NCBI RefSeq assembly: GCF_000143535.2
Contig: NC_037313.1
Location: 813,501-877,500 of the forward strand
Origin: Botrytis cinerea B05.10
Taxonomy: Eukaryota; Ascomycota; Leotiomycetes; Helotiales; Sclerotiniaceae
Length of the DNA: 64,000 nt
Direction: 5' to 3'
In this document: positions 23,029-33,350 of the stretch, one piece after another
How the letters are laid out: every line of letters begins with the position of its first letter
Position numbering within the stretch: position 1 is the stretch's first letter
Notes under the pieces: model-generated
Database searches by the model: none
What the model was told of the DNA's origin: nothing
Seen by the model: the letters and a program-made list of their open reading frames with translations, nothing else
Program-made: the position numbers and the translations under genes

Positions 23029-25105
23029 ATGGATGATACTGAACGCCGCACAGCAAAGCGTTCGCGCTTCGATCAAAAGGAGCCGGAGCCGAAGAGAACC
23101 TCAAGGTTCGATAGACGTTCGAGATCACCACCTGCGAGAAAGGCAGATGCAAGACGAAGCAGGTCTCCCCTTGGCCGTCATTCTTCTCGTAGCCCGGCCC
23201 CAGAATCTGCAAAGAAGGGGGGTGCAGATCCAGCAGCAGCAGCAGGTACATACCCATCTTGGAACCGTGCTTCGTGAATACTTGCTAATTGAATATCCTA
23301 TAGCTGCCGCCGCTGCAAAAATCAATGCGCAAATCCAAGCCAAGAAAGGTATTCAACATGCCGATGTGCCACCCATTCGCGCAGCCGAAAGTCCGGTCGG
23401 AAAGTCAGTATCTCCAGGAGCCGGAGCAGGTAACAGCGCAAGCAACATAAACGGTGAGATGTATATCGCAGATGGCGATTATATCAAAGACATCGAAGTC
23501 AACGATCTGCGAAACCGTTATACACTGACCAAAGGTTCTACTCAAAAGATGGTAAATACTCCTTGTGTTATGCTCCACTGATACATCAGGCTTTCTTCAT
23601 AGGTCTAGCCATGAATCATCTCTATACTTTCTCCTACCCCCTTTCAAAGTAACATCATCGTTGTGTGGAGAGACTTTCAAGCTTACCTGAAGCGCGAATA
23701 GCACCATACACATACACCCTTTTGGCATATGCTGACCTCCGCTGCGTGACATTTAGATTAAGGAAGAAACCGGCGCTGGTACGCAATACCTACAACTCAC
23801 CATTTGTTTTAGAGATTTTAATATTGACTTTTCAAGATGTCACCACGCGAGGAAATTACTACCCGGATAAAAGCATGGCCACAGCTGCTGTAGGTCAATC
23901 CACGGACTTAGATATTGAGAAAAGCGACCTGATAATGTTTTTAGAATCCCCCATTGTACCTCCACGTTACGAGTCAAACAAAGCGAGGCCTCGAGCAAGC
24001 CGTTCAAAAAATCGAAGAACTAATGAAGCAGGAGCTCCCTAACTTGGTTGACGAACGTCGATTCCGTAGACGCGAGCCTGAACAAGTTGAGAGAGATGAG
24101 TTTGGCAGAGTAAGTTTCTTTCTAGACAACATAAATTTGGTTGCTAACAATTTTTCTTAGCGTAAATGGCCCGAGGAGAAGATTCCTATTGATTTTGAAC
24201 CTATTCAAGGCTTTAACCTCCGTGCACAAGTTGTTGGCCACGGTGGAGCTTATGTAAAGCACATTCAACAGGAAACTAGATGTCGTGTTCAAATCAAGGG
24301 ACGTGGTTCTGGTTTCATGGAGCATGGCACAGGTCGTGAGAGTGATGAGGACATGTATCTTCACGTCGCGTAAGTTTGTAAGTTCAATTCTGCTCGAGCA
24401 CTTGGTTGACATTTTTCTAGTGGCCCAGATCCGAACGAGGTACAAAAAGCCAAAGAGCTCTGTGAGGATCTTCTCAAGAATGTTCGAGAGCAATATGAAG
24501 AGTTCAAGGCTCGCCCACCTCAACAACGTGGTTATGGCGGTCAGACCGGTTATTCAGGAGAGCGAGGCTATGGTGATCGCGCCCCAGACAGATCTAACTC
24601 GTATGGTGGTGGTGGTGGATATAATAACTACAACAAATCACCAGCCCCTAACACTCCAAATGCAGCCAGTCCTTCAACCCCTGCAGACTATGGAGCTCAA
24701 GCTGCTCAATACTATGGTTCAAATGCTGATCCTTATGCTCAATATGGTGGGTATGAGGCATACGTTCAATATTATCAGCAGTACATGGCAGCCATGGCTC
24801 AATATCAACAGCAACAACAGGGTGCTCCAGGTTCAGGTCCTCCTCCACCCCCTAATGAGGCACCACCACCTCCACCACCCGGTGGATCGGTATGTATATT
24901 GTTTCCTCACTCCATATATTCCTAACCGAGTTCTTTTCTAGAAGTTAGGTTTGCAAGACTGTTCCTCTCCTCGGCGGGAAGAGGCAGTCAAATTATAGTT
25001 TGAGAGACACTAACCTTGAGAATTTAGGCTCCTCCTCCACCATCAGGACCACCACCAGGAAGTAATAATGGATATAGCGCCGTTCCACCCCCACCTGGAT
25101 TCTAA
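23029..25105 (+). CDS. KHDC4-like KH-domain RNA-binding protein
   Basis: Eight exons: 23029-23245, 23304-23551, 23757-23778 (22 nt), 23837-23889, 23945-24109, 24161-24369, 24421-24889 and 25028-25105; 486 residues. The N-terminus is Arg/Ser-rich like splicing factors. Next comes DLRNRYTLTKGSTQKM, which joins through the micro-exon to IKEETGA and DVTTRGNYYPDKS, forming the first KH unit. LYLHVTSQTKRGLEQAVQKI follows. The second unit has FNLRAQVVGHGGAYVKHIQQ and RVQIKGRGSGF. The C-terminus is Gly/Tyr/Gln- then Pro-rich, ending VPPPPGF. KHDC4 (BLOM7) in animals acts in pre-mRNA splicing; a similar nuclear role here is inferred. All exon phases check. Confidence 0.88.
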
Positions 25106-25316
25106 ATGCTATTTTCTTAATTTTTGTGTTTTTGAGAATCTTAAATTGCACTGAGGCCTGAACGCCGAAGATTATGGATACTTCTTATTTGTACTGACAT
25201 CTTTTGGAGTACGTTGAGAACAATCAGGCCCAGAAGGGTCATGTTCCTCGAAACAGAACATTGAAAAGGTTCTCAATTGTTGGTAGCATTATGCATTGAA
25301 AATGGGAAAATTATGG

Positions 25317-26079
25317 TCAATCAATCAACTCAATTCTACTTAATAGTTCATTCTCGTCCTCTACTTCATTCAGCGCATCTGCCTCAGTGTCCTTGAATGT
25401 CAACCTTGATCCGTATGAGATGCATAACTCCTCTCCTTTTTTGATATCCCTTAGTGCAGTATAGGTTATGAGAAGATTTTGAACATCTCTTTCCCATCCA
25501 ACATTTTGGTGTAATGTTGAATGATTAAACATACTACCAAGGCCAAGTATCACGGCTTGAGTGGTACTAGGTGGTTTTGTCGTGCCATTTGAGCCATCAT
25601 TTGGACTCTTAGGTTTATATGGCCAATTGCTAGAAACCATCTGTATCAGCAAGACTTCTTCACAAATAGGTCTGCGAAGAATTGTATAAACATTTCAAAA
25701 TGCAACCAGGCTAACTCACTACGTATAATGATACAACTCCGTCTTTTTTATATGGTTTTCATTCTCACTAGGATCTAAAACTAATACAGGGCATACTTCT
25801 AGCACGCTACGGGCGGGAATGTCTTGAGAGGCAAATACTCCTCGGCCTATTGGAATGGAAATTAGTGATACTTGATTGTGAAGAATGAAGAGGTGCTTCG
25901 GTGTAGATGGTTGTTTATGTAAGGTGTGAGGCGGGAGTGTCGTAGATATGGTATCAATACCTATCATCATTACCTTTGGGAGTATCGAGGATTAGAGTAA
26001 GTCCGGTGGAACGAGCTAATGGAATTCCTTGAGTAGACTCTTGAGAAGTCTCCTGTGTTGAAGGACCGGCGTCGCCCAT
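25317..26079 (-). CDS. Small SET-domain protein (putative lysine methyltransferase)
   Basis: Three exons, 26079-25974, 25846-25720 and 25629-25317, giving 181 residues. The SET core is recognisable: GRGVFASQDIPARSVLEVCP (opening strand), LGLGSMFNHS (the NHS motif that binds S-adenosylmethionine), then ITYTALRDIKKGEELCISYG (ending with the GEEL-x-ISYG active-site turn with the conserved Tyr). No zinc-binding pre-SET or post-SET cysteine cluster is present. The protein is shorter than most histone methyltransferases and close to small free-standing SET proteins whose substrates are often not histones. Substrate unknown. The gene is divergent from TRAPPC13. Confidence 0.85.
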
Positions 26080-26459
26080 TTTTACTTCAGTGGTTTATAG
26101 AATAATATGGGTTTGATGTGATTTGAGAATTTATACTTGTGATTTTGAGTGAGAATTTAAGAAAAAAATGTGATGACGAGTGAAAGGATGTGAAACTTTA
26201 GCCGCGGCGTATCGATAAGGTAAGGAACTAGCGATAAGAAAGCGGTGAGGATGGCAGTAGGTAACCGAACGACTCTATGGACATTCAGCCTTGTTCGATT
26301 CTAGACCTTGCATGATTTGGACATCAAAACCTACAATTGAGAACGGGGACTCTTACAACAGACAGCAATAAAGCTTGTGACGGTTATACTAGTTGTATGG
26401 GTCGGCATTGGTCTATGACTTCCATGAGATAGAAACGAGACTCATATATATCCTTGAAT
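26080..26459. promoter_or_regulatory. Divergent promoter between the SET gene and TRAPPC13
   Basis: 380 bases between outward starts. No clear TATA box or known site. Confidence 0.5.
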
Positions 26460-27671
26460 ATGTCGCATCAACGGGCTACCTCGACCTTGGACGGAGTGAA
26501 AGAACCGCATTCAGTCAGTTTGAAGGTTTTAAGGTATGTTGTATCTGATTCCATCCCCGCAGTCTATTTGGCTCGATTTTGAAACTTGCGTTTTGATACT
26601 GAATGCTTCAACAGACTTTCTCGTCCATCGCTTTCAATTCAGCATCCACTTCCCACACCATCTCCTTCACCCCCTCTAAATCTCAGCCTTCCCGCCCCTT
26701 CAGCCTCTCTCTCATACCCATCTCCCACCCCTTCGAACTTTATTCTCTCTCCTCTTCTCACACTTCCTCCAGCTTTTGGATCTGCATATGTAGGAGAGAC
26801 ATTCAGCTGTACTCTTTGCGCTAATAATGAGCTCCCCTCTCCAATTTCTCAACCCGCTCAAACTCACACCTCCCCGGATATCGCAACCTCAGCCAATTCC
26901 AACAAAATAATATCAAACATCACTCTCACCGCGGAAATGAAGATCCCTTCCACACCAACTCCTATACTGCTCCCTCTTTCTGGTCCTGAGTCTCCCCCAC
27001 AAGTCTCTACCACCTCCGATGAAGAAACCCCGGAAGCACAAATCACATCTCAGACTTCATTACAGAAAGTCCTTCATTTCGATCTCAAAGAAGAAGGCTC
27101 TCACGTTCTGGCTGTCACAGTAACTTATACTGAATCATCCCCATCCTCTCCTCCACGCACTCGCACATTCCGTAAACTATACCAATTCATCTGTAAAGGC
27201 TGTCTCGTTGTCCGTACCAAAATCGGACCACTACCTTTCCAGAAGTCCACCCTCTCAAATGTTTCCTCGTCTAAAAAATACGCATTGGAAGCCCAATTAG
27301 AAAATATCACAGAAGATAATCCTATTACATTGACTTTGGTTCATTTGGCCACTACCAAGGGATTTAAAGCTACGAGCTTAAACTGGGAAATTGTAGTTTC
27401 TGATTCAGAAAAGGAGAATGGAGGAGATGTGGAATTGGAGAGACCCGTACTAGCACCAGGAGATATTCGACAGGTTTGCTTTTTGGTCGAAGAAAAAGTT
27501 CCTGGTGATGATGGGGAAGTCGCGGATAGTGTAGAGGGGGGGAAAGAAAGCGAAATTATAGATGGAAGGTTGATATTTGGCGTATTGAGTATAGGGTGGA
27601 GGGGCGCCATGGGAAATAAAGGGTTTTTGAGTACGGGGAATCTGGGAACTAGGGTCCAGAATATTCAATAG
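26460..27671 (+). CDS. TRAPPC13-like TRAPP complex subunit
   Basis: Two exons, 26460-26533 and 26615-27671, giving 376 residues. Exon 1 ends HSVSLKVLR and joins LSRPSLSIQHPL. The block FILSPLLTLPPAFGSAYVGE with TFSCTLCANNE is the N-terminal signature of the TRAPPC13 (DUF974) family. Later conserved parts include YQFICKGCLVVRTKIGPL, VYLEAQ-like YALEAQLENIT, and a C-terminal LSIGWRGAMGNKGFLSTG. TRAPPC13 belongs to the TRAPPIII vesicle-tethering complex that activates Rab1/Ypt1 in early secretion and autophagy. The stop codon TAG (27669-27671) lies inside the left end of a MITE-like element, so the last residues may be insertion-derived. Confidence 0.88.
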
Positions 27672-27836
27672 TTCGGACTGCAATCTAATAATATAAGGTT
27701 TTGAATATCCAAAGGCAATTGGAATCTGAAAATGATTCAATATTCCAATCAAATTTAACATCTCAAATGATTTGAACGTTCTAACTAGTTTGAAGGGTTT
27801 CAAATATTTATTATTGAACTGCAGTCCGGACTATTG
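27666..27836. mobile_element. MITE-like element, copy 2, overlapping the TRAPPC13 stop
   Basis: 171 bases with 28-base terminal inverted repeats. The left end starts CAATAGTTCGGACTGCAATC and the right end, reverse-complemented, CAATAGTCCGGACTGCAGTT; 24 of 28 positions agree. The interior is AT-rich with no coding. A related shorter copy lies at 14017-14117. I could not see a clear target-site duplication. Confidence 0.75.
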
Positions 27837-28776
27837 GACACCCTGCTAAGGTCTCGTAACATGAAGTGATGTAATGAGAGAAATAGATGTGATTAATAGC
27901 AAATCAAAATGAGGGTTCTAACTAGTATGCTTGTCATTTAGAAATGAATTAGACTGACAACGTAGTTGTGTGATTTACATATGAAACTAAAGTTCATGCA
28001 TGAAAATGATTGTAAAATGTTAGAAACATAATGATTGCGCCATGGTCTTGATCACCATTAAGACCATTGGGATGAGCTACAGCATCGAATCTCGTAAAAG
28101 ATTCATAGAGGTCACGATTGGATGCTAAGCGAGCGCGCAGGAGACCGAAAAGGGAGAACTCCATTTCTCAATTGCATCATTACACCGCAAGCGAATCTCT
28201 CCTTCTTCCGAGCAAAGTGAATGTTTCCGCCATGATTACGTCGGATATATGTGCTTTTAGATCTCGCATTGTGGATGAGATACTCGAGGCCTTGGCTCAT
28301 TACTATCTTAGGGTACATTTAGATGTAACATTTATTGTGATTTTTTTTTTTTTCTTCTGTTCAGATTGATGATCATTAGAATTTGCATGTCCTGTTCGTT
28401 CAGTCCTACTTTTTGCAAGGAAAGTCTCGCCAATTGTGATTTCGATGATTGGGGGATGGTGCTTCATTCAAATGATACATATCACATTGTTCACAGGATT
28501 TGCGTCAAGTCTAGTGAGGTCGTTGAGAAGAAATCCGACTTGTTTTATGCGTGTAGGACGTGTGTGTCTGTTGACGAATGGTATGTGCATCCATATCTTC
28601 ACTTTATTTATTGTATTCCTCCTTGATTCCCCATATCTGATCTTCCCCTCACGCCCCGCATTTTCCACCCCACATGATAAAAAAAAATCTTTCCCTCAAC
28701 ATCCGCCGCTCCCACAACGCGCTCACCAAATCCCGCTATTATACCACCATCCCCATCCCCATCGCTCCTCTCCAGA
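27837..28776. other. Intergenic; promoter of the dehydrogenase gene
   Basis: No gene seen. A poly-T run lies at about 28340-28353. From about 28,660 the plus strand becomes strongly C-rich and this continues into the next gene. Confidence 0.6.
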
Positions 28777-30033
28777 ATGTCCGCTCCACCTCCCCCAACC
28801 GGCGAAACAATCGTCTACCTAGACTCCAACTACCATCCCCTCCCCGCCGACTTCTTCCCCGCCCCCCATACCTACACCCCCTACCCCCACACCCCCCTCC
28901 CCCTCATCGCCCCGCGCATCCTCCCCGCCACCATCCTGCTCACCTCCCTCTGTCCGCTCACCCGCGAAACCCTCTCCCTGCTCCCCCCCTCCCAACTAAA
29001 ACTCATCATCATCACCTCCGTCGGTACAAACCACGTCGATCTCGCCTACTGCGCCGAAAACAACATCCAAGTCTCTAACATGCCGGATACGAATACGGAG
29101 ACCGTCGCCGAACATGCGCTGGCGCTTTATTTTGCGGTCAAGCGTGATGTGGTTAGTTTGCATGAGTGGACTATGAGGGGGAAACAGTGGGCGAAAGAGG
29201 GAACGGGTATTTTGGGTATGAATACTTGGGAGGGTGGGGGAGCGAGGGGTTGTAAGAGTGAGGTTGTGGGGGTTGTTGGTGGTGGGAAGATTGGTAGGTA
29301 GTTTTTTTGGTTTTTTTCCTTCTCTTTTCTTTCTTTTATTTCTCTTCTTTTGTTTTTTGGGGAGTATAGATGAAGGAAGTTTTTCAGTTCTTGGTTTTGA
29401 TTTGAGGAACTTTCCTATCACTTGATTGTGAGGGTCCTTCGACTTAGATTGGGAATCTCGTAGCTTTTAGGGGTTATATACATGAGAGAGAGAGAGAGAG
29501 AGAGAGAGAAATAGAAGACTAACAAACCCGCAGGAATCGCAATATCCAATCTCTGCCAAGCCCTCGGGATGAAAGTGCTCATCTCAGAGCGCAAATCCAT
29601 TCCCCAAGCTCAAGCACGCACAGGACGAACCGCCTTTTCCGAAATCCTCACTCAATGCACCACCATTATTCTCTCCTGTCCGCTCTCATCCGAGACCAAA
29701 AATCTCATCTCCGCAGCTGAATTATCGCTCATGCGTCGCGATGCGATTCTTGTGAATGTGGCGCGGGGCGGAGTGGTAAATGAGGCGGATTTGGCGAGAG
29801 CCTTGGATGCTGGAGAGATTTTGGGGGCGGCGACGGATGTTTTTGAGAGGGAACCGGTGGAGAAGGGGGAGAGTCCGTTGGTGAGGGCAGAGGGCGAGGA
29901 GAGAGTCAGGAATCTGATTGTTAGTCCTCATGTGGCTTGGTTTGGGAGGGATAGTCAGGAGAAATGTGTTCGGGCTATTGCTGAGATATTCGAGGGGTAT
30001 TTGAAGGGGGAGAAGATCAATTTTGTGGTTTGA
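28777..30033 (+). CDS. D-2-hydroxyacid dehydrogenase (NAD(P)-dependent)
   Basis: Two exons, 28777-29293 and 29534-30033, with a 240-base intron holding a (GA)n run; 338 residues. The N-terminal catalytic half has IIITSVGTNHVDL and the family run NTETVAEHALALYFAVKR. The Rossmann dinucleotide loop is GGGKIG at residues 168-173, spanning the intron. Catalytic residues are seen in order: Arg250 (NVARGG), Glu279 (FEREP) and His305 (SPHVAW). The family reduces or oxidises 2-hydroxyacids such as glycerate, glyoxylate or hydroxypyruvate; the substrate cannot be read. The first exon is unusually C-rich and Pro-rich. It converges on the OYE gene. Confidence 0.9.
29483..29510. repeat. (GA)n microsatellite in an intron
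   Basis: About 13 GA units within the intron of the dehydrogenase gene. Confidence 0.9.
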
Positions 30034-30255
30034 GAAATTAGAGAAGATGTTGACGCTATGAGTTTGGGAATTAGTGCTGAACATAGCGAGATGTGCCATT
30101 GAACTCTCAATATTGGAAAGTTAACTCGAGTAGATGAAGAGGCTTTTATATCCATAGACTTTAGACTTTGTATAGACTGAGATAGAATTTCTATAAGAGC
30201 GATCTATATATATCATCGGACTTTATACCTATAAGCAGCACCCATCTATCCTGTA

Positions 30256-31503
30256 TTAAATAACAGAGCCCTTCAAAAAACCTGATCTCAAGTACTGAAC
30301 AGGCCATTGAACCTCAACGCCCAATCTATAAGCGACTCTAAAAACCCACTCAGGTTCTCTCATAAATTGTCTAGCAACCAAGACAACATCGGCCTTTGCG
30401 ATCTTTCCCTGTTCATCTTTAACATCTACTGTTTCTCCCGCATTGGGATATGCGGTTGGTTCATCCTCCAAATGAGATTTCGCGGCTTCTGCTTCTGTGA
30501 TCATACCAACACACCCAATCTTCAGATCCTTGATCCCCTCTTTGAACAACGCTGCACGGATTTCTCCAGCAATGGAAATCTGATAATTTGTATGCATTCC
30601 AATCTTTTGGGTGGGTGAATTGCCTGCCGAACTGACATCGAGTAAATCAACACCAAGCGCTGGAAGCAGCTTTGCCAATTTGATGGTATCTGGAATATCC
30701 CAACTCTCAACATCTTCCAACCACTCTGTAGCACTGATTCTGAGCAACAAAGGCATCCCCTCTGGAATCACGCTTCGCACAGCCTTGATCGTCTCAGTTA
30801 ACATTCTAATTCTGTTCTCCCAACTCCCTCCATATTGATCAGTTCGTTTGTTTGTAACTGGACTCAAAGAAGAATGCAACAAGTATCCATGAGCACCATG
30901 AATTTCAATCACATCAATTCCCGCAGCCACAGCTCTCTTAGCCGCATCACGGAACCCATCAATGACATCTTGAATATCCTCAAGTGTCATTTCATTAGGT
31001 TCCGCATAGCCCTCACCCCATTTCAAGGCACTCATTCCTTTCACATTCTTAGGCCATCCTCCATCTTTTTCTTCAGCAACAGCACTCTTCCCTCTAGGTC
31101 CCATCCACGGAGGCAAAGTACTAGCCTTTCTTCCCGCATGAGCCAATTGAATTCCGATCTTCTGTCCTTGACCATGCGCAAAATCGGCCACCCGTTTAAA
31201 ACTCTCTATCTGTGCATCCTCCCACAAGCCTGCGTCACCAGGAGAAATTCGACCTTCGGGACGAACAGCAGTAGCTTCAATAATAGTGAGAGAGGCTCCA
31301 CGATAAGCAAAGGCGCCCAAATGCACAAGATGGAAATCAGTAAGGTGTCCGTCGTTCGCGCTGTACATGCACATAGGAGCTACCCAGATGCGATTCTGAA
31401 ACGTGACATCGCGGATGGTGAGTGGAGAAAATAGAGTTGGCGGATCTTTTGATAGAGCGGTTCCCGCTGGGGGATTCTGGGCGGGGGTCTTGTATGGAGA
31501 CAT
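30256..31503 (-). CDS. Old-yellow-enzyme-type flavin oxidoreductase (YqjM class)
   Basis: Single exon, 415 residues from the ATG at 31503; the open frame runs further upstream without another ATG. It carries the YqjM-class marks: NRIWVAPMCMYSANDG with the Cys and Tyr near the flavin, IGIQLAHAGRKAS, the substrate-binding pair with active Tyr in EIHGAHGYLLHSS, and the NKRTDQYGGSWENR motif. The C-terminal half has the FMN phosphate-binding region (IGCVGMITEAEAA and VVLVARQFMREPEW). These FMN enzymes reduce activated C=C bonds with NADPH; the physiological substrate is unknown. It is adjacent to the EBP gene on the same strand, 313 bases apart. Confidence 0.93.
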   Translation of the reverse strand: MSPYKTPAQNPPAGTALSKDPPTLFSPLTIRDVTFQNRIWVAPMCMYSANDGHLTDFHLVHLGAFAYRGASLTIIEATAVRPEGRISPGDAGLWEDAQIESFKRVADFAHGQGQKIGIQLAHAGRKASTLPPWMGPRGKSAVAEEKDGGWPKNVKGMSALKWGEGYAEPNEMTLEDIQDVIDGFRDAAKRAVAAGIDVIEIHGAHGYLLHSSLSPVTNKRTDQYGGSWENRIRMLTETIKAVRSVIPEGMPLLLRISATEWLEDVESWDIPDTIKLAKLLPALGVDLLDVSSAGNSPTQKIGMHTNYQISIAGEIRAALFKEGIKDLKIGCVGMITEAEAAKSHLEDEPTAYPNAGETVDVKDEQGKIAKADVVLVARQFMREPEWVFRVAYRLGVEVQWPVQYLRSGFLKGSVI

Positions 31504-31816
31504 TTTCAATTGTCGATTTGGATTGTATAGGAAATACGGAGTCAAGGATTGAGAATACCAAGAAAGGAAATACAACTGAGGGAGTTCTGGAGTTTTTATA
31601 TTGTGACATTATGACATTAGATTGTTAATTCCGAAACTGGGGAAGTTGTATTTGTAATCCCATAGTGGGGTTGACGGTTGATTGCGTAGTGAGTGAATGA
31701 ATAGAGAAGGTTGGACGAAGATAACCAAATCGAATCATCCAAGCCATTGGACCAACAGTTGCGAGATTCTGTAATTATCATATGCCGAGGTAAAGCGTCC
31801 GGTTCTATGCTTCCGA
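31504..31816. promoter_or_regulatory. Gap holding the OYE promoter and EBP 3' region
   Basis: 313 bases. No defined element seen. Confidence 0.4.
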
Positions 31817-32667
31817 TTATATCTTCTTCTTCAAAGAGCCATTGCCGTTTGTATTTGCCTTCAATGTCTTCTCCATCTTTTTCAACGCCGAGAATGCCCT
31901 CCCAGTTGCCTTTACACTGTTGAACAGAAGTACTACAAGCAGTTAGAAGTTACTCTTTACCATGTTCCTGGTGATGGAAAACTTACTGCAAGGAATCACA
32001 ATCCAAAACGAATTCATAAAGACAAAATATCCCCAGAAAATCGCAGGTTCCGGTCTCGAATACTCCAACCCCAAGATGTAGAAATCGAATAAACACGTCG
32101 CATAGTACAACACATCTCCATACAATTGGCCCAACGATATAATTGCCTGCAAAGGGTATCGAAGAGAATGATCCGTCGCAATCATGGCCGCGAGGATAAA
32201 TGACGAAGGCCCCCAACACACTGCAGTAATGGTTTCCATGCAGAGAACGAACGCATCTTGTGTTTGATATCGCGAATCAGACAGCGAATATTCTTTCCAG
32301 AGTTGGCCGAAGAGGTCTTGCATGAGTGGCATGCGTCGAAAATTGTAGGCATAATAACCTTCGAAAAAGAGGTGAATGCAACCACCTGGGAATTCGAGTT
32401 AGCTTTTTGTTTATGGCAGAGGAAATTCTCAAAAGGTGATGTACATAAAACAAACCAGAGAACAGTCACTAAATCAGCTGTTGAAATCCGTGGTCTGACT
32501 CTCATCACCAGCAGATAAGTGCTGGAGAAAATGGCAGCGCATCCTGCAGCGAATATCGAGACCAGTGTTAAGGTATCCCATTGATTGGCAAGGTAATGTG
32601 GAATTTCGAGATCGAGAGGATAGTATGGGTGGAAGGGAAGGGGCAGAGTAGTTGCGTTGGGCGCCAT
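31817..32667 (-). CDS. EBP/EXPERA-type sterol delta8-delta7 isomerase-like protein
   Basis: Three exons, 32667-32445, 32385-31987 and 31932-31817, giving 245 residues. Hydrophobic segments are spread along the protein (TLVSIFAAGCAAIFSSTYLLV, LVTVLWFVLC, then SSFILAAMIA and YATCLFDFYILG). Family residues include GCIHLFFEGYY with the conserved His and Glu, WKEYSLSDSRY and AVCWGPSSF. The C-terminus is Lys-rich (SALKKMEKTLKAN, then KKKI), a likely ER-retention type tail. EBP proteins isomerise the sterol B-ring double bond in animals and plants. In fungi ERG2 normally does this, so the role here may be a second isomerase or something else. Confidence 0.85.
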
Positions 32668-33350
32668 TATGAGAATCGCTGTGTAGAATAGCTCAATTGT
32701 TATTCTTTCGAAATAATTTCTATAGTCAACATGAGATGAGATTCGAAGTTGCAATCCAGGAGACGCGACGAAGAGCTTGTTGATTGGTTGAAGTATTCCA
32801 CACCGAGTTCCGATCACTAGGGAGCTCTGGTATCACCTGTGTGTAATAATATAAGCAGCTCCTCGTATTTGGATGAAGCAAATCTTCCTTTAGAGAATGT
32901 TTTTGTTGCACGAACGAGTCAGGAGGATATCGGATTAGATTGATTGTATTGTATTGTACTATATTGTATTGATGTCATTCTATTTATGATTACCTACTCG
33001 TCAAGGGTTTTAGAGTTTCCAATAGTCCGTACTATTATCTAAGGTTAATTAATTATAAGAAACCTTACTTCAAATCTCTACACACAACCAGAACATTCAA
33101 ATGGTCTAATATATATATATATATACATATAATGGATCGCTTTTCAACATTCAGAGTTTTCTAATGAGTTCTTTCACTCACATAGATTCTGGAGTAGACT
33201 AGGAGAACATGAGGATTGTCAATACATCGCGATGTCTATAGCGACAACTATTAACTCGTTGACGGGCTTGACAATGAGAATCGGACATGAGCTCTTCCAA
33301 AGTTAGCGGCTTTGGGTACAACTGAGTATCCTTCCAATATAGAAAACCTC
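32668..33350. other. Intergenic; promoter of the EBP gene
   Basis: No gene seen. A short (TA)n run lies at about 33112-33128. The string CAATAGTCCGTACT at 33021-33034 resembles the MITE end but no partner end is evident. Confidence 0.5.

Noticed and set aside
25317..25970. Reading the SET gene as two separate small genes
   Set aside because: Introns with matching phase join both parts into one SET domain.
28674..29078. Pro/His/Arg-rich open frame of 134 codons
   Set aside because: Shadow of the C-rich first exon of the dehydrogenase in another frame.
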